In this document: in pieces, positions 24,146 through 32,877 of the stretch | Position numbering within the stretch: the first letter of the stretch is position 1 | Layout: each line of letters starts with the position of its first letter | NCBI GenBank assembly: GCA_900100895.1 | Contig: FMTX01000018.1 | Location: 1 to 64,000 of the forward strand | Source of the DNA: Lachnospiraceae bacterium YSD2013 | GTDB taxonomy: Bacteria; Bacillota; Clostridia; Lachnospirales; Lachnospiraceae | DNA length: 64,000 nucleotides | Direction: 5' to 3' | The notes under the pieces: generated by a model | What the model was told of the DNA's origin: nothing | What the model saw: only the letters and a program-made list of their open reading frames with translations | Database searches by the model: none | Program-made: the position numbers and the translations under genes

Positions 24146-24649
24146 CTATTCTATTGTTATCTTTCGTACCTTTTTGACTTCTGCTTCCTTGTCGTGTTCT
24201 TCCTTAAACACGGCCTTGGCCTTGGTCATGATGCTTTCGAGAAGCTTAAGCTCGTCTCCCGTGAGCGAGCCAAGTATTTTCATACCGTATGATAGCAGTT
24301 CCTCCACCAGGCGGTTAAACTGCGCGCGTCCCTTCTCCGTGAAGGTTATAAGCACCACTCTCTTATCTTCCCTCGAATGTGTGCGCTCGATAAGACCGTT
24401 CTTCTCCATACGGCTCACAATACCCGTCGCCGTATTAAGCGGCACATGAATATACTCGGCAATCTCCGACATATTCACCTCGCCCTTCTGATAAAGCAGC
24501 CAAAAAAGAAGCACCTCATTCTTCGAGCAATTAAGAAAAATGTTGCTCCAAAGATCAAGCGATAGCAGCTCCTTAATCTCTTCAATATAGTCCGTGAAGT
24601 TCTTTAACACTTCTTCCGGCTTATCGTTTCGGCTTATTTTAACAGTCAT
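24146..24649 (-). CDS. MarR-family transcriptional regulator
   Basis: A 167-residue winged-helix regulator. The DNA-binding core reads VNMSEIAEYIHVPLNTATGIVSRMEKNGLIERTHSREDKRV, including the classical wing DKR motif, and is flanked by dimerisation helices. A lysine-rich tail (KEAEVKKVRKI) is unusual. It is the first gene of an operon with the two Get3-like ATPases and has a near-consensus promoter overlapped by a 13-bp inverted repeat, so autorepression is likely. The ligand is unknown. Confidence 0.88.
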   Translation of the reverse strand: MTVKISRNDKPEEVLKNFTDYIEEIKELLSLDLWSNIFLNCSKNEVLLFWLLYQKGEVNMSEIAEYIHVPLNTATGIVSRMEKNGLIERTHSREDKRVVLITFTEKGRAQFNRLVEELLSYGMKILGSLTGDELKLLESIMTKAKAVFKEEHDKEAEVKKVRKITIE

Positions 24650-24662
24650 TTCAGGTCCTTAC

Positions 24663-24720
24663 AAAAATACTTCGCATCTCGAACTAAATTAATTCTACAC
24701 GCGAAGTATTTTTTTGTCAA
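24663..24720 (-). promoter_or_regulatory. Promoter and operator of the MarR-Get3 operon
   Basis: On the minus strand, TTGACA (24720-24715), a 17-bp spacer and TAGAAT (24697-24692) form a strong sigma-A promoter. A perfect 13-bp inverted repeat AAAAATACTTCGC / GCGAAGTATTTTT has one arm inside the promoter spacer (24701-24713) and the other after the start site (24663-24675). This layout fits repression by the MarR protein. Confidence 0.75.
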
Positions 24721-24740
24721 TAGTTATTATATATTTCGTC

Positions 24741-26780
24741 CTATGCTGAAAAAATAGGGCACAACCACACTATAACTCCGTCTTTGATTCCAATCGAATA
24801 CTGAATACCGCGGCGCTTGTCCAATACTGCGTTAAAGTATTCCTTGGCCACGATGGTCTCTATATGCCAGCCATCACTGTATGCTATAAGTACGGCGTCG
24901 TCGGAAACTTTGTATGTTTCATAAATATCGTCAAGTCCCTTTATGCTGATGCCTCCGCTGAAACTCATGTGAGTATCCGTTCCCAAATCGACCTCTATTG
25001 TTCCTGCCTGAGCATCGTAATTTCTGATTTCGCCCGGATAACATGTAGCTCCAATGTCTTTTAAAAATCCGCCATCCGGAACCCCTATGCTGTCTATTGC
25101 CGAGAAAGATGAATAGTAATATTTTTCATCATCCTCCGACCGAGCAATAGCCAGTGTTCCCACCTGCCGTTCAAAATCTTCGGAAACTATATATACCGAA
25201 ATACTGTTCAAATCTTTGCTGTCTTTTTTGAACAATGCTTTGGCAGTATCAGAATTGAACGGTTCTTCAAAAGAATAGTAGTATAAGTAACATCCGTCAG
25301 CTTCTACCGCGGCATTGCCAAAAGGCAGATCGTCAATGAGCAATCTGCACCGCTCTGCATATTTTACTGCTTCCTCGTTACTCACAATTGTATTTTCCGG
25401 TTCTTCTTTGGACTTCGCATCTGCTTTCTTTTTCACAAGTCCCTCTACAAGTTGCCAAAGATTCTTATCCTCATCTTCTTCCTTGGACTTAACAAAAAAC
25501 GTATATCTGTACTCTTTAGTGGTCTCTCCGGTAAGAATATTTAAATCCGGTTCACAATCGTATGCGCAGTCCCACTTAAGATTAACCATGTTACCGAACA
25601 CATCATATTTCCACCAGTGTTTGTCATATGTTCCATCAGTATTTATCTCGATTTCTTCAATTTTGTTACCATATCGGTCATACTTATATGTATGCTCGTA
25701 CTCCGTATATCTTTCATTTCTTCCATAGTATGAGCCATATTCTCTCATCAATCTGTCTGCCTCATCGTACTCGGCGTAGCTATCGAAATTATTGCCTCCG
25801 GCCACTCCGTGCCTGGAGATATTATTGTCGTGCTCATCATATTCGTATTTTGTGTAATCTACACCACCGACTGCATTCGTATGCTTTTCTTCAGCCAAGT
25901 TGCCGTCATTATTATATTTGTACTCATCAATCCACTCACTGAAATAGTCTTTTCTTATGACTTTTGTGATTCGCCCCTCGTCATCGTATTTGGTAAGTAT
26001 CTTACTGCCGTCAACATGTATTTCGGCTATACAGTTGCCTAATTCATCAAACTCAAATTCTGTTCCATCCTCTGCAATCAGTCTTCTTTTCTGCTCCTTG
26101 CCACTCTTATCGTAATCATAGCGGTGCTCTGTTCCATAATTGTATTCATAGACAAGTTTGCCGTCATCATTATACTTTTGATATAACACTATCTCGCCAT
26201 TATTTCTTTTTATGAGTTCATTTTTGCCATACTCATACGTGTATTCACAATCGCCCGATATAACACGAATCTCCCTGCCCCTATCATCATATTCATATAT
26301 ATCTACAGATTCATAGTTTTCACCGCTCTTGGTCTTTTCTTCAATCAAATATGCGTTTTCTTTGACAAAAGAAAAGAACTTTTGACACATCTCGGAGTCT
26401 TTCTCCACTACACTCTCTGCCGCTTTTAAAGGCTCGTTAGCAACCAAATAAGCATACGCGCTTTCAATAACAGTAAAGTCATCTGCATTACTTCCCGATT
26501 CACCGACTTTCTTGGCAAAATCACCGTATTGTGCCGCTTCTTCTGCTGCCATATAAGCTTCTTCGTACTTTCCCTCCTGCACGAATGTCTCAAATCTAGC
26601 AAAAGCATCCCCAAATAAAGCTTCTCTGTTATCCTCTTCCGACGTGCTCGCCTCGGTTGAAGCCGATGCTGATATTTCTGTGTCAGTCTCGGATTTAGTC
26701 TCCTCTTTCTTTGACCCGCAAGCGCAAGCACTTGAAACAACCAATGCCAATATTAGTAATCCCGCAATCTTTCTTCTCAT
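24741..26780 (-). CDS. YD-repeat lipoprotein (RHS-like repeats)
   Basis: A lipoprotein of about 680 residues. The signal peptide ends in SSACAC, followed by a Thr/Ser/Glu linker. Residues 45-155 are helical. Residues 165-420 hold about ten repeats with the pattern YEYDxxGxxxxxxxxDG (for example KYEYDEHDNNISR, YKYDRYGNKIEE), the YD/RHS type that builds beta-cocoon shells. The remaining C-terminal part has no recognised domain. No toxin-like polymorphic tip was identified. It should be attached to the outer face of the membrane. The upstream region carries four large palindromes. Confidence 0.75.
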   Translation of the reverse strand: MRRKIAGLLILALVVSSACACGSKKEETKSETDTEISASASTEASTSEEDNREALFGDAFARFETFVQEGKYEEAYMAAEEAAQYGDFAKKVGESGSNADDFTVIESAYAYLVANEPLKAAESVVEKDSEMCQKFFSFVKENAYLIEEKTKSGENYESVDIYEYDDRGREIRVISGDCEYTYEYGKNELIKRNNGEIVLYQKYNDDGKLVYEYNYGTEHRYDYDKSGKEQKRRLIAEDGTEFEFDELGNCIAEIHVDGSKILTKYDDEGRITKVIRKDYFSEWIDEYKYNNDGNLAEEKHTNAVGGVDYTKYEYDEHDNNISRHGVAGGNNFDSYAEYDEADRLMREYGSYYGRNERYTEYEHTYKYDRYGNKIEEIEINTDGTYDKHWWKYDVFGNMVNLKWDCAYDCEPDLNILTGETTKEYRYTFFVKSKEEDEDKNLWQLVEGLVKKKADAKSKEEPENTIVSNEEAVKYAERCRLLIDDLPFGNAAVEADGCYLYYYSFEEPFNSDTAKALFKKDSKDLNSISVYIVSEDFERQVGTLAIARSEDDEKYYYSSFSAIDSIGVPDGGFLKDIGATCYPGEIRNYDAQAGTIEVDLGTDTHMSFSGGISIKGLDDIYETYKVSDDAVLIAYSDGWHIETIVAKEYFNAVLDKRRGIQYSIGIKDGVIVWLCPIFSA

Positions 26781-27171
26781 ATTGTCCCCCAATAAGAATT
26801 ATCTTTCTGAAATTATCATACAACTTAGCAATCAAATCGTTTCTTAATTCTTTCTGAATACGCAGTTTCTCAGCGTTTTATCCCAATATGAAAAAAAGTT
26901 CAAATTGGGATAAGAAATCGCCCTATATTTGTGTTATGTAAACCTCTTTTATCCCAATACGAAATTTTTACTGAATTGGGATAAGATTTTCCTGTTTTTT
27001 TATCCCAAAATCAAGATTTTTTCATATTGAGATAACTAGTTTACATAACTCGGCGCTCACCAACCATTTTTTATCCCAATCCACAACTTTTTTCGTATTG
27101 AGATAACCTGACCCGCAAGTCGGCAAAAGAAAGCCCCCACCGGCCCCAAAACGCCCCAAAGCAACACAAAA
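26781..27171. other. Gene-free intergenic region upstream of the YD-repeat lipoprotein
   Basis: No gene was found in 390 bases. It contains the four 36-bp palindromes (26878-27106), a pair of inverted 11-mers GTTATGTAAAC / GTTTACATAAC, and a C/A-rich strip (27130-27170) before the malQ terminator. It must include the promoter of the lipoprotein gene, but no clear -35/-10 pair was found. Confidence 0.6.
26878..27106. repeat. Four 36-bp palindromes with overall dyad symmetry
   Basis: Copies at 26878-26913, 26949-26984, 27000-27035 and 27071-27106, each with 10-bp arms TTATCCCAAT / ATTGGGATAA (or ATTGAGATAA) and a 16-nt centre. Starts are 71, 51 and 71 bp apart. The centres show orientation: copies 1 and 2 begin A-Y-GAAA, copies 3 and 4 end TTTTTTC-R-T, so 3 and 4 are inverted. 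An 11-mer GTTATGTAAAC (26933-26943) and its inverse (27039-27049) share the same symmetry centre, near 26992. Confidence 0.85.
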
Positions 27172-27197
27172 CAGCCGCCGGAACTACCCGACGGCTG
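27172..27197 (-). terminator. Terminator of malQ
   Basis: CAGCCGCCGG and CCCGACGGCTG pair around AACTA; TTTTGTGTTG follows on the minus strand. Confidence 0.8.
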
Positions 27198-27224
27198 CTT
27201 TAATTACACTTATCGCAAAATATA

Positions 27225-28703
27225 TTATCTTAAACAAAGCTTTCTCAGCTTATCAATCTCCTTGGCGAGTTTCTTGGTGCAGGCGTTCTTTTTCATGCGC
27301 CACTGCCAATTGCCGCCTAAGACTGCGGGGGTGTTGATGCGTCCCTCGCCACCGATGTTTAAGAAGTCCTGCATGGGAATGATTACGGTGTCACAGACAC
27401 TCTTGTAACAAAGCTCGATGAGCGCCCAGGCCATCTTTGAAGCATCCTCCTCGCGAGCGTAGAAACGTACATACTCCGCGCATTTCTTGTCATCCGTAAG
27501 CATTCTTTCGTACCAGCCGCGAACGGTTTCGTTGTCGTGGGTGCCGGTGTAGATTACGGAGTTGGACGATAAATTGTGCGGAAGGTACTCATTGTCGGCG
27601 CCGGAGCCGAAGGCAAACTGCATGATCTTCATGCCGGGGTAGCCGGTACGCTTAACGAGGCGACGCACGGAGTCGGTTAAGAAGCCTAAGTCCTCGGCGA
27701 TAATCTGCTTCTCGCCGAGCGCGTTGTTGATAGCCTTGAACAAATCGTAACCGGGGCCCTTGCGCCACTTGCCGTTCTCTGCTGTCTTATCGGTAAAAGG
27801 AATCGTATAGAAAGCATCAAAGCCTCTGAAATGGTCGATTCTTACCACATCATACAAATCGAAGCAGTAAGCGATTCTCTTAATCCACCACGCATACCCG
27901 GTCTCGCGGTGCACATCCCAGCGATACAAAGGGTTGCCCCAGAGCTGTCCCGTAGGAGCAAAAGGATCCGGAGGGCAGCCTGCCACAGCATTGGGAATGT
28001 TCTCTTCATTAAGGTCGAAGAGCTCAGGACTTGCCCACACATCCGCCGAGTCAAAAGCCACATAAATCGGTATGTCGCCTACAATCTCGACGCCCGCTTC
28101 ATTAGCATATTTTTTAAGTGCTTTCCACTGTTTGTTAAAATAAAACTGCTGGAACTTATAAAAGTCAATCTCGGAAGCAAGGCGCTTACGAGCATTCTCC
28201 AAAGCCTTAGCCTTGCGAAGCTTTAAGTCCTCCTCCCACTCGGTCCAGGCGATTCCGCCCTTTTCATCCTTAAGAGCCATAAACAAAGCGTAATCGTCCA
28301 GCCAGAATTCATTGTCTTTCACAAAGGTCTTGTAAGCCTTCAAGGCCTTCACATTGCTGTTTTCATATGCCTTGCGAAGAAGCTTGAAACGCTTCTTGTA
28401 CATATCTTCGTAGTCTACGTATGACGTATCCTTGCAAGCGTACTTCTTACAGTCAGCCTCGGTAACGAAGCCTTCCTTCACGAACTCGTCCACGTCGATA
28501 AAATAAGGATTACCGGCGAAAGTTGAAAACGACTGATAAGGCGAATCACCATAGCCTGTAGGACCCAGAGGCAGAATCTGCCATAGGCTCTGTCCCGCAG
28601 CCTTAAGGAAATCTACGAATTCATATGCTTCTTTGGAAAAAGAACCTATTCCGTACTTAGACGGAAGTGAAAATATCGGCATCAAAATACCGCATCTTCT
28701 CAT
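27225..28703 (-). CDS. malQ: 4-alpha-glucanotransferase (amylomaltase)
   Basis: GH77 enzyme of 492 residues, the usual length, which transfers alpha-1,4-glucan segments between maltodextrins. Family motifs are GIGSFSKEAYEFVDFL, QILPLGPTGYGDSPYQSFS, VRIDHFRGFDAFYTIP (nucleophile Asp), IIAEDLGFLTDSVRRL (acid/base Glu) and YTGTHDNETVRGWY. It lies 25 nt after glgP, in the same operon and likely under the LacI regulator at 31090. Together they feed maltodextrin or glycogen glucose to glucose-1-phosphate. Confidence 0.95.
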   Translation of the reverse strand: MRRCGILMPIFSLPSKYGIGSFSKEAYEFVDFLKAAGQSLWQILPLGPTGYGDSPYQSFSTFAGNPYFIDVDEFVKEGFVTEADCKKYACKDTSYVDYEDMYKKRFKLLRKAYENSNVKALKAYKTFVKDNEFWLDDYALFMALKDEKGGIAWTEWEEDLKLRKAKALENARKRLASEIDFYKFQQFYFNKQWKALKKYANEAGVEIVGDIPIYVAFDSADVWASPELFDLNEENIPNAVAGCPPDPFAPTGQLWGNPLYRWDVHRETGYAWWIKRIAYCFDLYDVVRIDHFRGFDAFYTIPFTDKTAENGKWRKGPGYDLFKAINNALGEKQIIAEDLGFLTDSVRRLVKRTGYPGMKIMQFAFGSGADNEYLPHNLSSNSVIYTGTHDNETVRGWYERMLTDDKKCAEYVRFYAREEDASKMAWALIELCYKSVCDTVIIPMQDFLNIGGEGRINTPAVLGGNWQWRMKKNACTKKLAKEIDKLRKLCLR

Positions 28704-28728
28704 AATCTAACCCTCCCTGCGACCAAAC

Positions 28729-31047
28729 TTAATCCATTGACTTTAAGTGCCATACATCTTTGTTGTAATCTTCGATGGTTCTGTCGGATGAGAAGAAGCC
28801 GGCCTTCGCGATATTGGTAAGCATCATCTTCTTCCACATGGTGCGCTTCTCGTAATCTGCGAAAATCTTATCCTTCATCTCGATGTACTCTTCAAGGTCG
28901 AGAAGGGTCATGAACCAGTCTTTGTTAAGAAGTTCGTTGTAAAGTCTCTCAAGGTTCTCCTTGTGACCTACCTTCATGCACTTGTCACCTACGATAAAGT
29001 CAACTGCGTTCTTGATAACCTTGGAGTTCTTGTAGAAGTCCTTGGATACGTAGTCAGCCTTCTTGTAGTGGTTGATAACGGTCTTAGAGTCCTTACCGAA
29101 GAAGTAAATGTTCTTCTTGCCTACAAGGTCGCCGATTTCAACATTCGCGCCGTCCTTGGTGCCGAGGGTAATCGCACCGTTGAGCATAAACTTCATGTTA
29201 CCGGTACCTGATGCTTCCTTGGATGCCAAAGAAATCTGTTCGGAAATATCACATGCGGGAATAATCTTTTCTGCGTAAGAAACGTTGTAGTTCTCTACGA
29301 AGAGCACCTTCATGTAAGGGTTTACGTCGGGATCGTTGTTGATGATTTCCTGTAAGCAAAGGAGAAGGTGGATGATATCCTGCGCAATTATGTAAGCGGG
29401 AGCTGCCTTGGCACCAAAGATAAAGGTCATGGGTGTGGAAGGCTTCTTACCCTTCTTGATTTCAAGGTACTTATGAATAATGTACAAAGCATTCATCTGC
29501 TGACGCTTGTACTCATGCATACGCTTAGCCTGTACGTCGAAGATGGAGTGAGGGTCGAGCACAACGCCTTCTTTTTCCTTGATGTAAGCGCAGAGCTCTT
29601 TCTTTTTCTCAAACTTAATCTCGGCGATACGGTCGAGAACCATTTCGTTGTCGATGTAATCCATGAGTTTTTCAAGCTCGGTGGCATCCTTCTTGTAGTA
29701 GTTGCCGATAAGGGATGAAATGTAGTCCGAAAGCTCGTGGTTACAGGAAAGAAGCCAGCGACGGAAGGTGATACCGTTGGTCTTGTTGTTGAACTTCTCG
29801 GGGTAAATCTTGTAGAAGTGATTAAGCTCGGTCTTCTTTAAGATTTCTGTGTGAAGGGCAGCAACACCGTTAACGGAGAAGCCGTAGTGGATGTCGATGT
29901 GAGCCATGTGCACGCGGCCTTCCTTGTCGATGATGTGAACTTTCTTGTTGGTGTATTTTTCTTTAACCTTCTTGTCGAGTTCCTTGATGATGGGAACTAA
30001 GTGAGGCACTACCTTCTCAAGGTAAGCAAGGGGCCACTTCTCGAGTGCTTCTGCGAGGATGGTGTGGTTAGTGTATGCACAGGTCTTGGATACCACTTCA
30101 ACAGCCTCGTCAAAAGTAAATGCCTTGTCGTTCACAAGGATTCTGATAAGCTCGGGGATAATGAGCGTAGGGTGTGTATCGTTAATCTGAATTACGCAGT
30201 AATCGTACATTCTGCGAAGGTCGTACTGCTTTTCTTTTAACTCTTTTAAGATGAGCTGAGCGGCGTTAGATACCATAAAGTACTGCTGGTAGATTCTAAG
30301 TAAATTGCCGGCTTCATCGGAGTCATCGGGATAGAGGAAAAGCGTTAAATTCTTCTCGATGTCGGTCTTATCGAAGTCAATGCCCTTGTCTACGATTGAC
30401 TCGTCAACGGACTCGATGTCGAAAAGGTGAAGCTTGTTGGTGCCGCTTCTGTAGCCTACGATGTCGATGTCGTAGAGTTTGGAGTTAACGGTAAGGTTAC
30501 CGAAGTGTACGGGGAAAGAAATTCCTGTATCTTCAAGCCAGGACTTGTCTTCAATCCAGTCGTTGGGCTCTGCCTTCTGAAGCTTGTTTCTGAATACCTG
30601 CTTGAATAATCCCAAGTGGTAGTTAAGTCCGATACCGTCGCCCTGATAGCCGAGTGTTGCGATGGAATCAAGGAAACATGCGGCAAGACGACCGAGACCG
30701 CCGTTACCGAGTGAAGGTTCGGGCTCGAACTCTTCGATTTCTGCAAGGCTCTTGCCGTTCTTGGTAAGAATCTCGTTAATCTTGTCATAAAGACCCATGT
30801 TGATAAGGTTGTTGGAAAGTAACTTACCGATAAGAAACTCTGCGGAAATGTAATAAACCTTCTTGTCACCCGAAATAGGCTCGGATAACTCGGTCATTTC
30901 CTTGGTAAGGGACAAAAGAATGTAATAAAGCTCCTTGTTGTCGCAGTCCTTAAGGGACTTTTTGTACGCCTTCTTAGCTCTGTCCTCAAGCTCTGCCTCC
31001 ATATTCATAAGCATAACTTCCTGCTGCATCTCTGCTCTTAAACTCAT
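28729..31047 (-). CDS. glgP: Glycogen/maltodextrin phosphorylase
   Basis: GT35 enzyme of 772 residues that releases glucose-1-phosphate from alpha-1,4-glucans. The pyridoxal phosphate site [20 protein letters not shown] (lysine near residue 615), the N-terminal [20 protein letters not shown] and [16 protein letters not shown] are all present. It is the first gene of the glgP-malQ operon. The N-terminus is short, without the phosphorylation site of eukaryotic enzymes, as is normal for bacterial maltodextrin phosphorylases. Confidence 0.95.
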   Translation of the reverse strand: MSLRAEMQQEVMLMNMEAELEDRAKKAYKKSLKDCDNKELYYILLSLTKEMTELSEPISGDKKVYYISAEFLIGKLLSNNLINMGLYDKINEILTKNGKSLAEIEEFEPEPSLGNGGLGRLAACFLDSIATLGYQGDGIGLNYHLGLFKQVFRNKLQKAEPNDWIEDKSWLEDTGISFPVHFGNLTVNSKLYDIDIVGYRSGTNKLHLFDIESVDESIVDKGIDFDKTDIEKNLTLFLYPDDSDEAGNLLRIYQQYFMVSNAAQLILKELKEKQYDLRRMYDYCVIQINDTHPTLIIPELIRILVNDKAFTFDEAVEVVSKTCAYTNHTILAEALEKWPLAYLEKVVPHLVPIIKELDKKVKEKYTNKKVHIIDKEGRVHMAHIDIHYGFSVNGVAALHTEILKKTELNHFYKIYPEKFNNKTNGITFRRWLLSCNHELSDYISSLIGNYYKKDATELEKLMDYIDNEMVLDRIAEIKFEKKKELCAYIKEKEGVVLDPHSIFDVQAKRMHEYKRQQMNALYIIHKYLEIKKGKKPSTPMTFIFGAKAAPAYIIAQDIIHLLLCLQEIINNDPDVNPYMKVLFVENYNVSYAEKIIPACDISEQISLASKEASGTGNMKFMLNGAITLGTKDGANVEIGDLVGKKNIYFFGKDSKTVINHYKKADYVSKDFYKNSKVIKNAVDFIVGDKCMKVGHKENLERLYNELLNKDWFMTLLDLEEYIEMKDKIFADYEKRTMWKKMMLTNIAKAGFFSSDRTIEDYNKDVWHLKSMD

Positions 31048-31089
31048 TTGTAAATCCTCCTTAAATTGGGGTCACGGTAGTCCGTGCTG

Positions 31090-32076
31090 TTAATGGATAA
31101 CGTCCAGATACTCGATTCTTACGACTTTGTGAGGAAGAATCACTTCTCTTCCCGCTTCGCCGAGTAACAGTCTCTCGGCTTCCTCAACGGCGGTCATGGC
31201 AATCTCTGTGAAGTCCTGCTTGACGGTGGTCATCTGGCGACCAGCATAACCCATAAGGGATATTCCGTCAAAGCCGCATACCGGTCTGAATATGTCCATT
31301 TTCGTAAGGGCCATCATGGCACCTATTGCACAAAGGTCTGATGCGCATATCACGGCATCGTAGTCGGCGCCGATTTTAAGCACAATCTCGCGGGCTTTTT
31401 TCTCGCTGAAGTCTGCCTGCTCCACTTTGAGTGTGAGCTTTTTCTTTTTGCAGAAATCCTTAACCGCCTGCAAACGCTTCTCGCATACGAAGCTGTTTTT
31501 CTTACCCGACAAATACAGTATTTTCTTAGGCTTGTTCATCTTGTAAAGCGCTTCGGCCACGTCATACTGGGCTTCGTACTGGTCTACCCATACGCATGAG
31601 GTGTTATCGCTCACAAGGGGTGCATCTACGCAAACTGTCTTGAATTCGCCGCTTTCCACCAGTTTCATAATTACCTTGTCGTCCTTGGACAGTCCGAAGA
31701 TTACAAGCGCTTCGACGTTCTGGGACTTAAGGTAAGCAGTGATTTCCTTAAGGCTCTTATCCCCCAGCATGGAAAAGAAAAGGGTTATTACGTCTAACTT
31801 CTTTTCTCTTGCCTTGAGTATCGCACCGGATAAGTACTGCATGTCCACCTCATCGATGGAGGCGTTGGTCATCTGATTGATTAAGATGGCCACTCTTCCC
31901 GGCTGCTTGGAGGAAAGGGCCGCCGCTACGGCGTTGGGCATAAAGTCAAGCTTCTTGATGGCTTTATTGACCTTGTCCTTGGTCTCCTTGCTTACATTGG
32001 GGTAATTGTTTAAAACCTTGGAAACAGTGGATACGGCAACTCCGGCTTCACGGGCTACGTCTTTGATTCCGGCCAT
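31090..32076 (-). CDS. LacI-family regulator, probably of alpha-glucan genes
   Basis: A 328-residue repressor. It starts with the helix-turn-helix AGIKDVAREAGVAVSTVSKV and the hinge helix NAVAAALSSK, then a periplasmic-binding-protein-like sensor domain (residues 60-325). A longer frame begins at 32121, but the family N-terminus and AGGTAGGA upstream point to ATG 32076. The next genes downstream, 42 nt away, are glgP and malQ, so it probably senses a maltodextrin or sugar phosphate. Two palindromic LacI-type sites flank its own promoter. Confidence 0.9.
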   Translation of the reverse strand: MAGIKDVAREAGVAVSTVSKVLNNYPNVSKETKDKVNKAIKKLDFMPNAVAAALSSKQPGRVAILINQMTNASIDEVDMQYLSGAILKAREKKLDVITLFFSMLGDKSLKEITAYLKSQNVEALVIFGLSKDDKVIMKLVESGEFKTVCVDAPLVSDNTSCVWVDQYEAQYDVAEALYKMNKPKKILYLSGKKNSFVCEKRLQAVKDFCKKKKLTLKVEQADFSEKKAREIVLKIGADYDAVICASDLCAIGAMMALTKMDIFRPVCGFDGISLMGYAGRQMTTVKQDFTEIAMTAVEEAERLLLGEAGREVILPHKVVRIEYLDVIH

Positions 32077-32136
32077 TGCTGTCCTACCTTTCTTATGTGC
32101 ACGTTTCCGACCTTTTTTCATCTCCCTGAAAATCTC

Positions 32137-32208
32137 GGAAACCGTTTTCCATAATTATAATATTATGACACTCTCGGAAAGTCAAGGAAAATTTGGAAAA
32201 CGTTTTCT
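32137..32208 (-). promoter_or_regulatory. LacI operon promoter with two palindromic operators
   Basis: Operators GGAAACCGTTTTCC (32137-32150) and GGAAAACGTTTTCT (32195-32208) have the central CG of LacI/CcpA-type sites and are 58 bp apart. Between them, on the minus strand, TTGACT (32185-32180), 17 bp and TATTAT (32162-32157) make a promoter. Looping repression of the lacI-glgP-malQ unit is plausible. Confidence 0.75.
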
Positions 32209-32270
32209 TTAGTCGAAAAAATATGAGCGAGCACAGGAAATACCCGTCTCGCCCATTATATACATTCTCT

Positions 32271-32298
32271 ATAATAAATCACCTGAGTGATTTATTAT
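32271..32298. repeat. Perfect 12-bp inverted repeat without T-run
   Basis: ATAATAAATCAC and GTGATTTATTAT flank CTGA. It lies between the stop codon of the small membrane protein gene (32319) and the lacI promoter. It could be a factor-assisted terminator or a binding site; the sequence alone does not decide. Confidence 0.55.
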
Positions 32299-32318
32299 CG
32301 GTCGTCTTCAAATATGCC

Positions 32319-32750
32319 TCAAGGGCCTATTTCGACTCGGTTAAATAACCTATAATTCTCTATCTCAATGATTACGGTGCTGATGATTACGATAACCGCT
32401 CCGCATACCGCAACCCTGTAATCGATGTAGCATGTCCAGAAGTACTTGCTGAGTGCCAGAAGCGCTAAGGCTAAGAGGCCTATCAGTGTATCGTAGTGAA
32501 AGAAACCGCGCTGCTTCTTTAAGTCTTCCGGTGAAAGTCCCATGTCCTCAATGCCGCCTGCAAGCGCCTTGCGAATACGACCTACTCTGGCAATTGCGTA
32601 GATGCCGTACATTGCGATGATGCAAAGGATAGTCCAGTGAATGTTGCAATGCGCGGCGGCCGTCTCAGGTACCGCTTCATCTTCAATTTCCGTAACGCTG
32701 CCCACAACTGTGCTAATCAGCCACATTGCCTTGGCAAGTAATGCATTCAT
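32319..32750 (-). CDS. Small three-helix membrane protein (unknown function)
   Basis: I do not recognise this protein, about 143 residues from the likely start at 32750 (GGGAATG upstream; a longer frame opens at 32819). Three hydrophobic stretches are visible: an N-terminal one (AKAMWLISTVVGSV), IHWTILCIIAMYGIYAIARV, and two close ones near the end (LIGLLALALLALSKYFW and VAVCGAVIVIISTVIIEI). The central loop is charged (SPEDLKKQRGFFHYD). It lies downstream of the TerD-like gene on the same strand. Confidence 0.6.
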   Translation of the reverse strand: MNALLAKAMWLISTVVGSVTEIEDEAVPETAAAHCNIHWTILCIIAMYGIYAIARVGRIRKALAGGIEDMGLSPEDLKKQRGFFHYDTLIGLLALALLALSKYFWTCYIDYRVAVCGAVIVIISTVIIEIENYRLFNRVEIGP

Positions 32751-32877
32751 AATGTCATTCCCAAAGTTAATAGTATGTGGCGGACTATTCGATGACAAGC
32801 GCATAGCGGCACCCACCATCAGAGTTGTAAAAGGATGTCATCAATTATTGAGTGCCATGCACGTCCGCCAAATTTAA

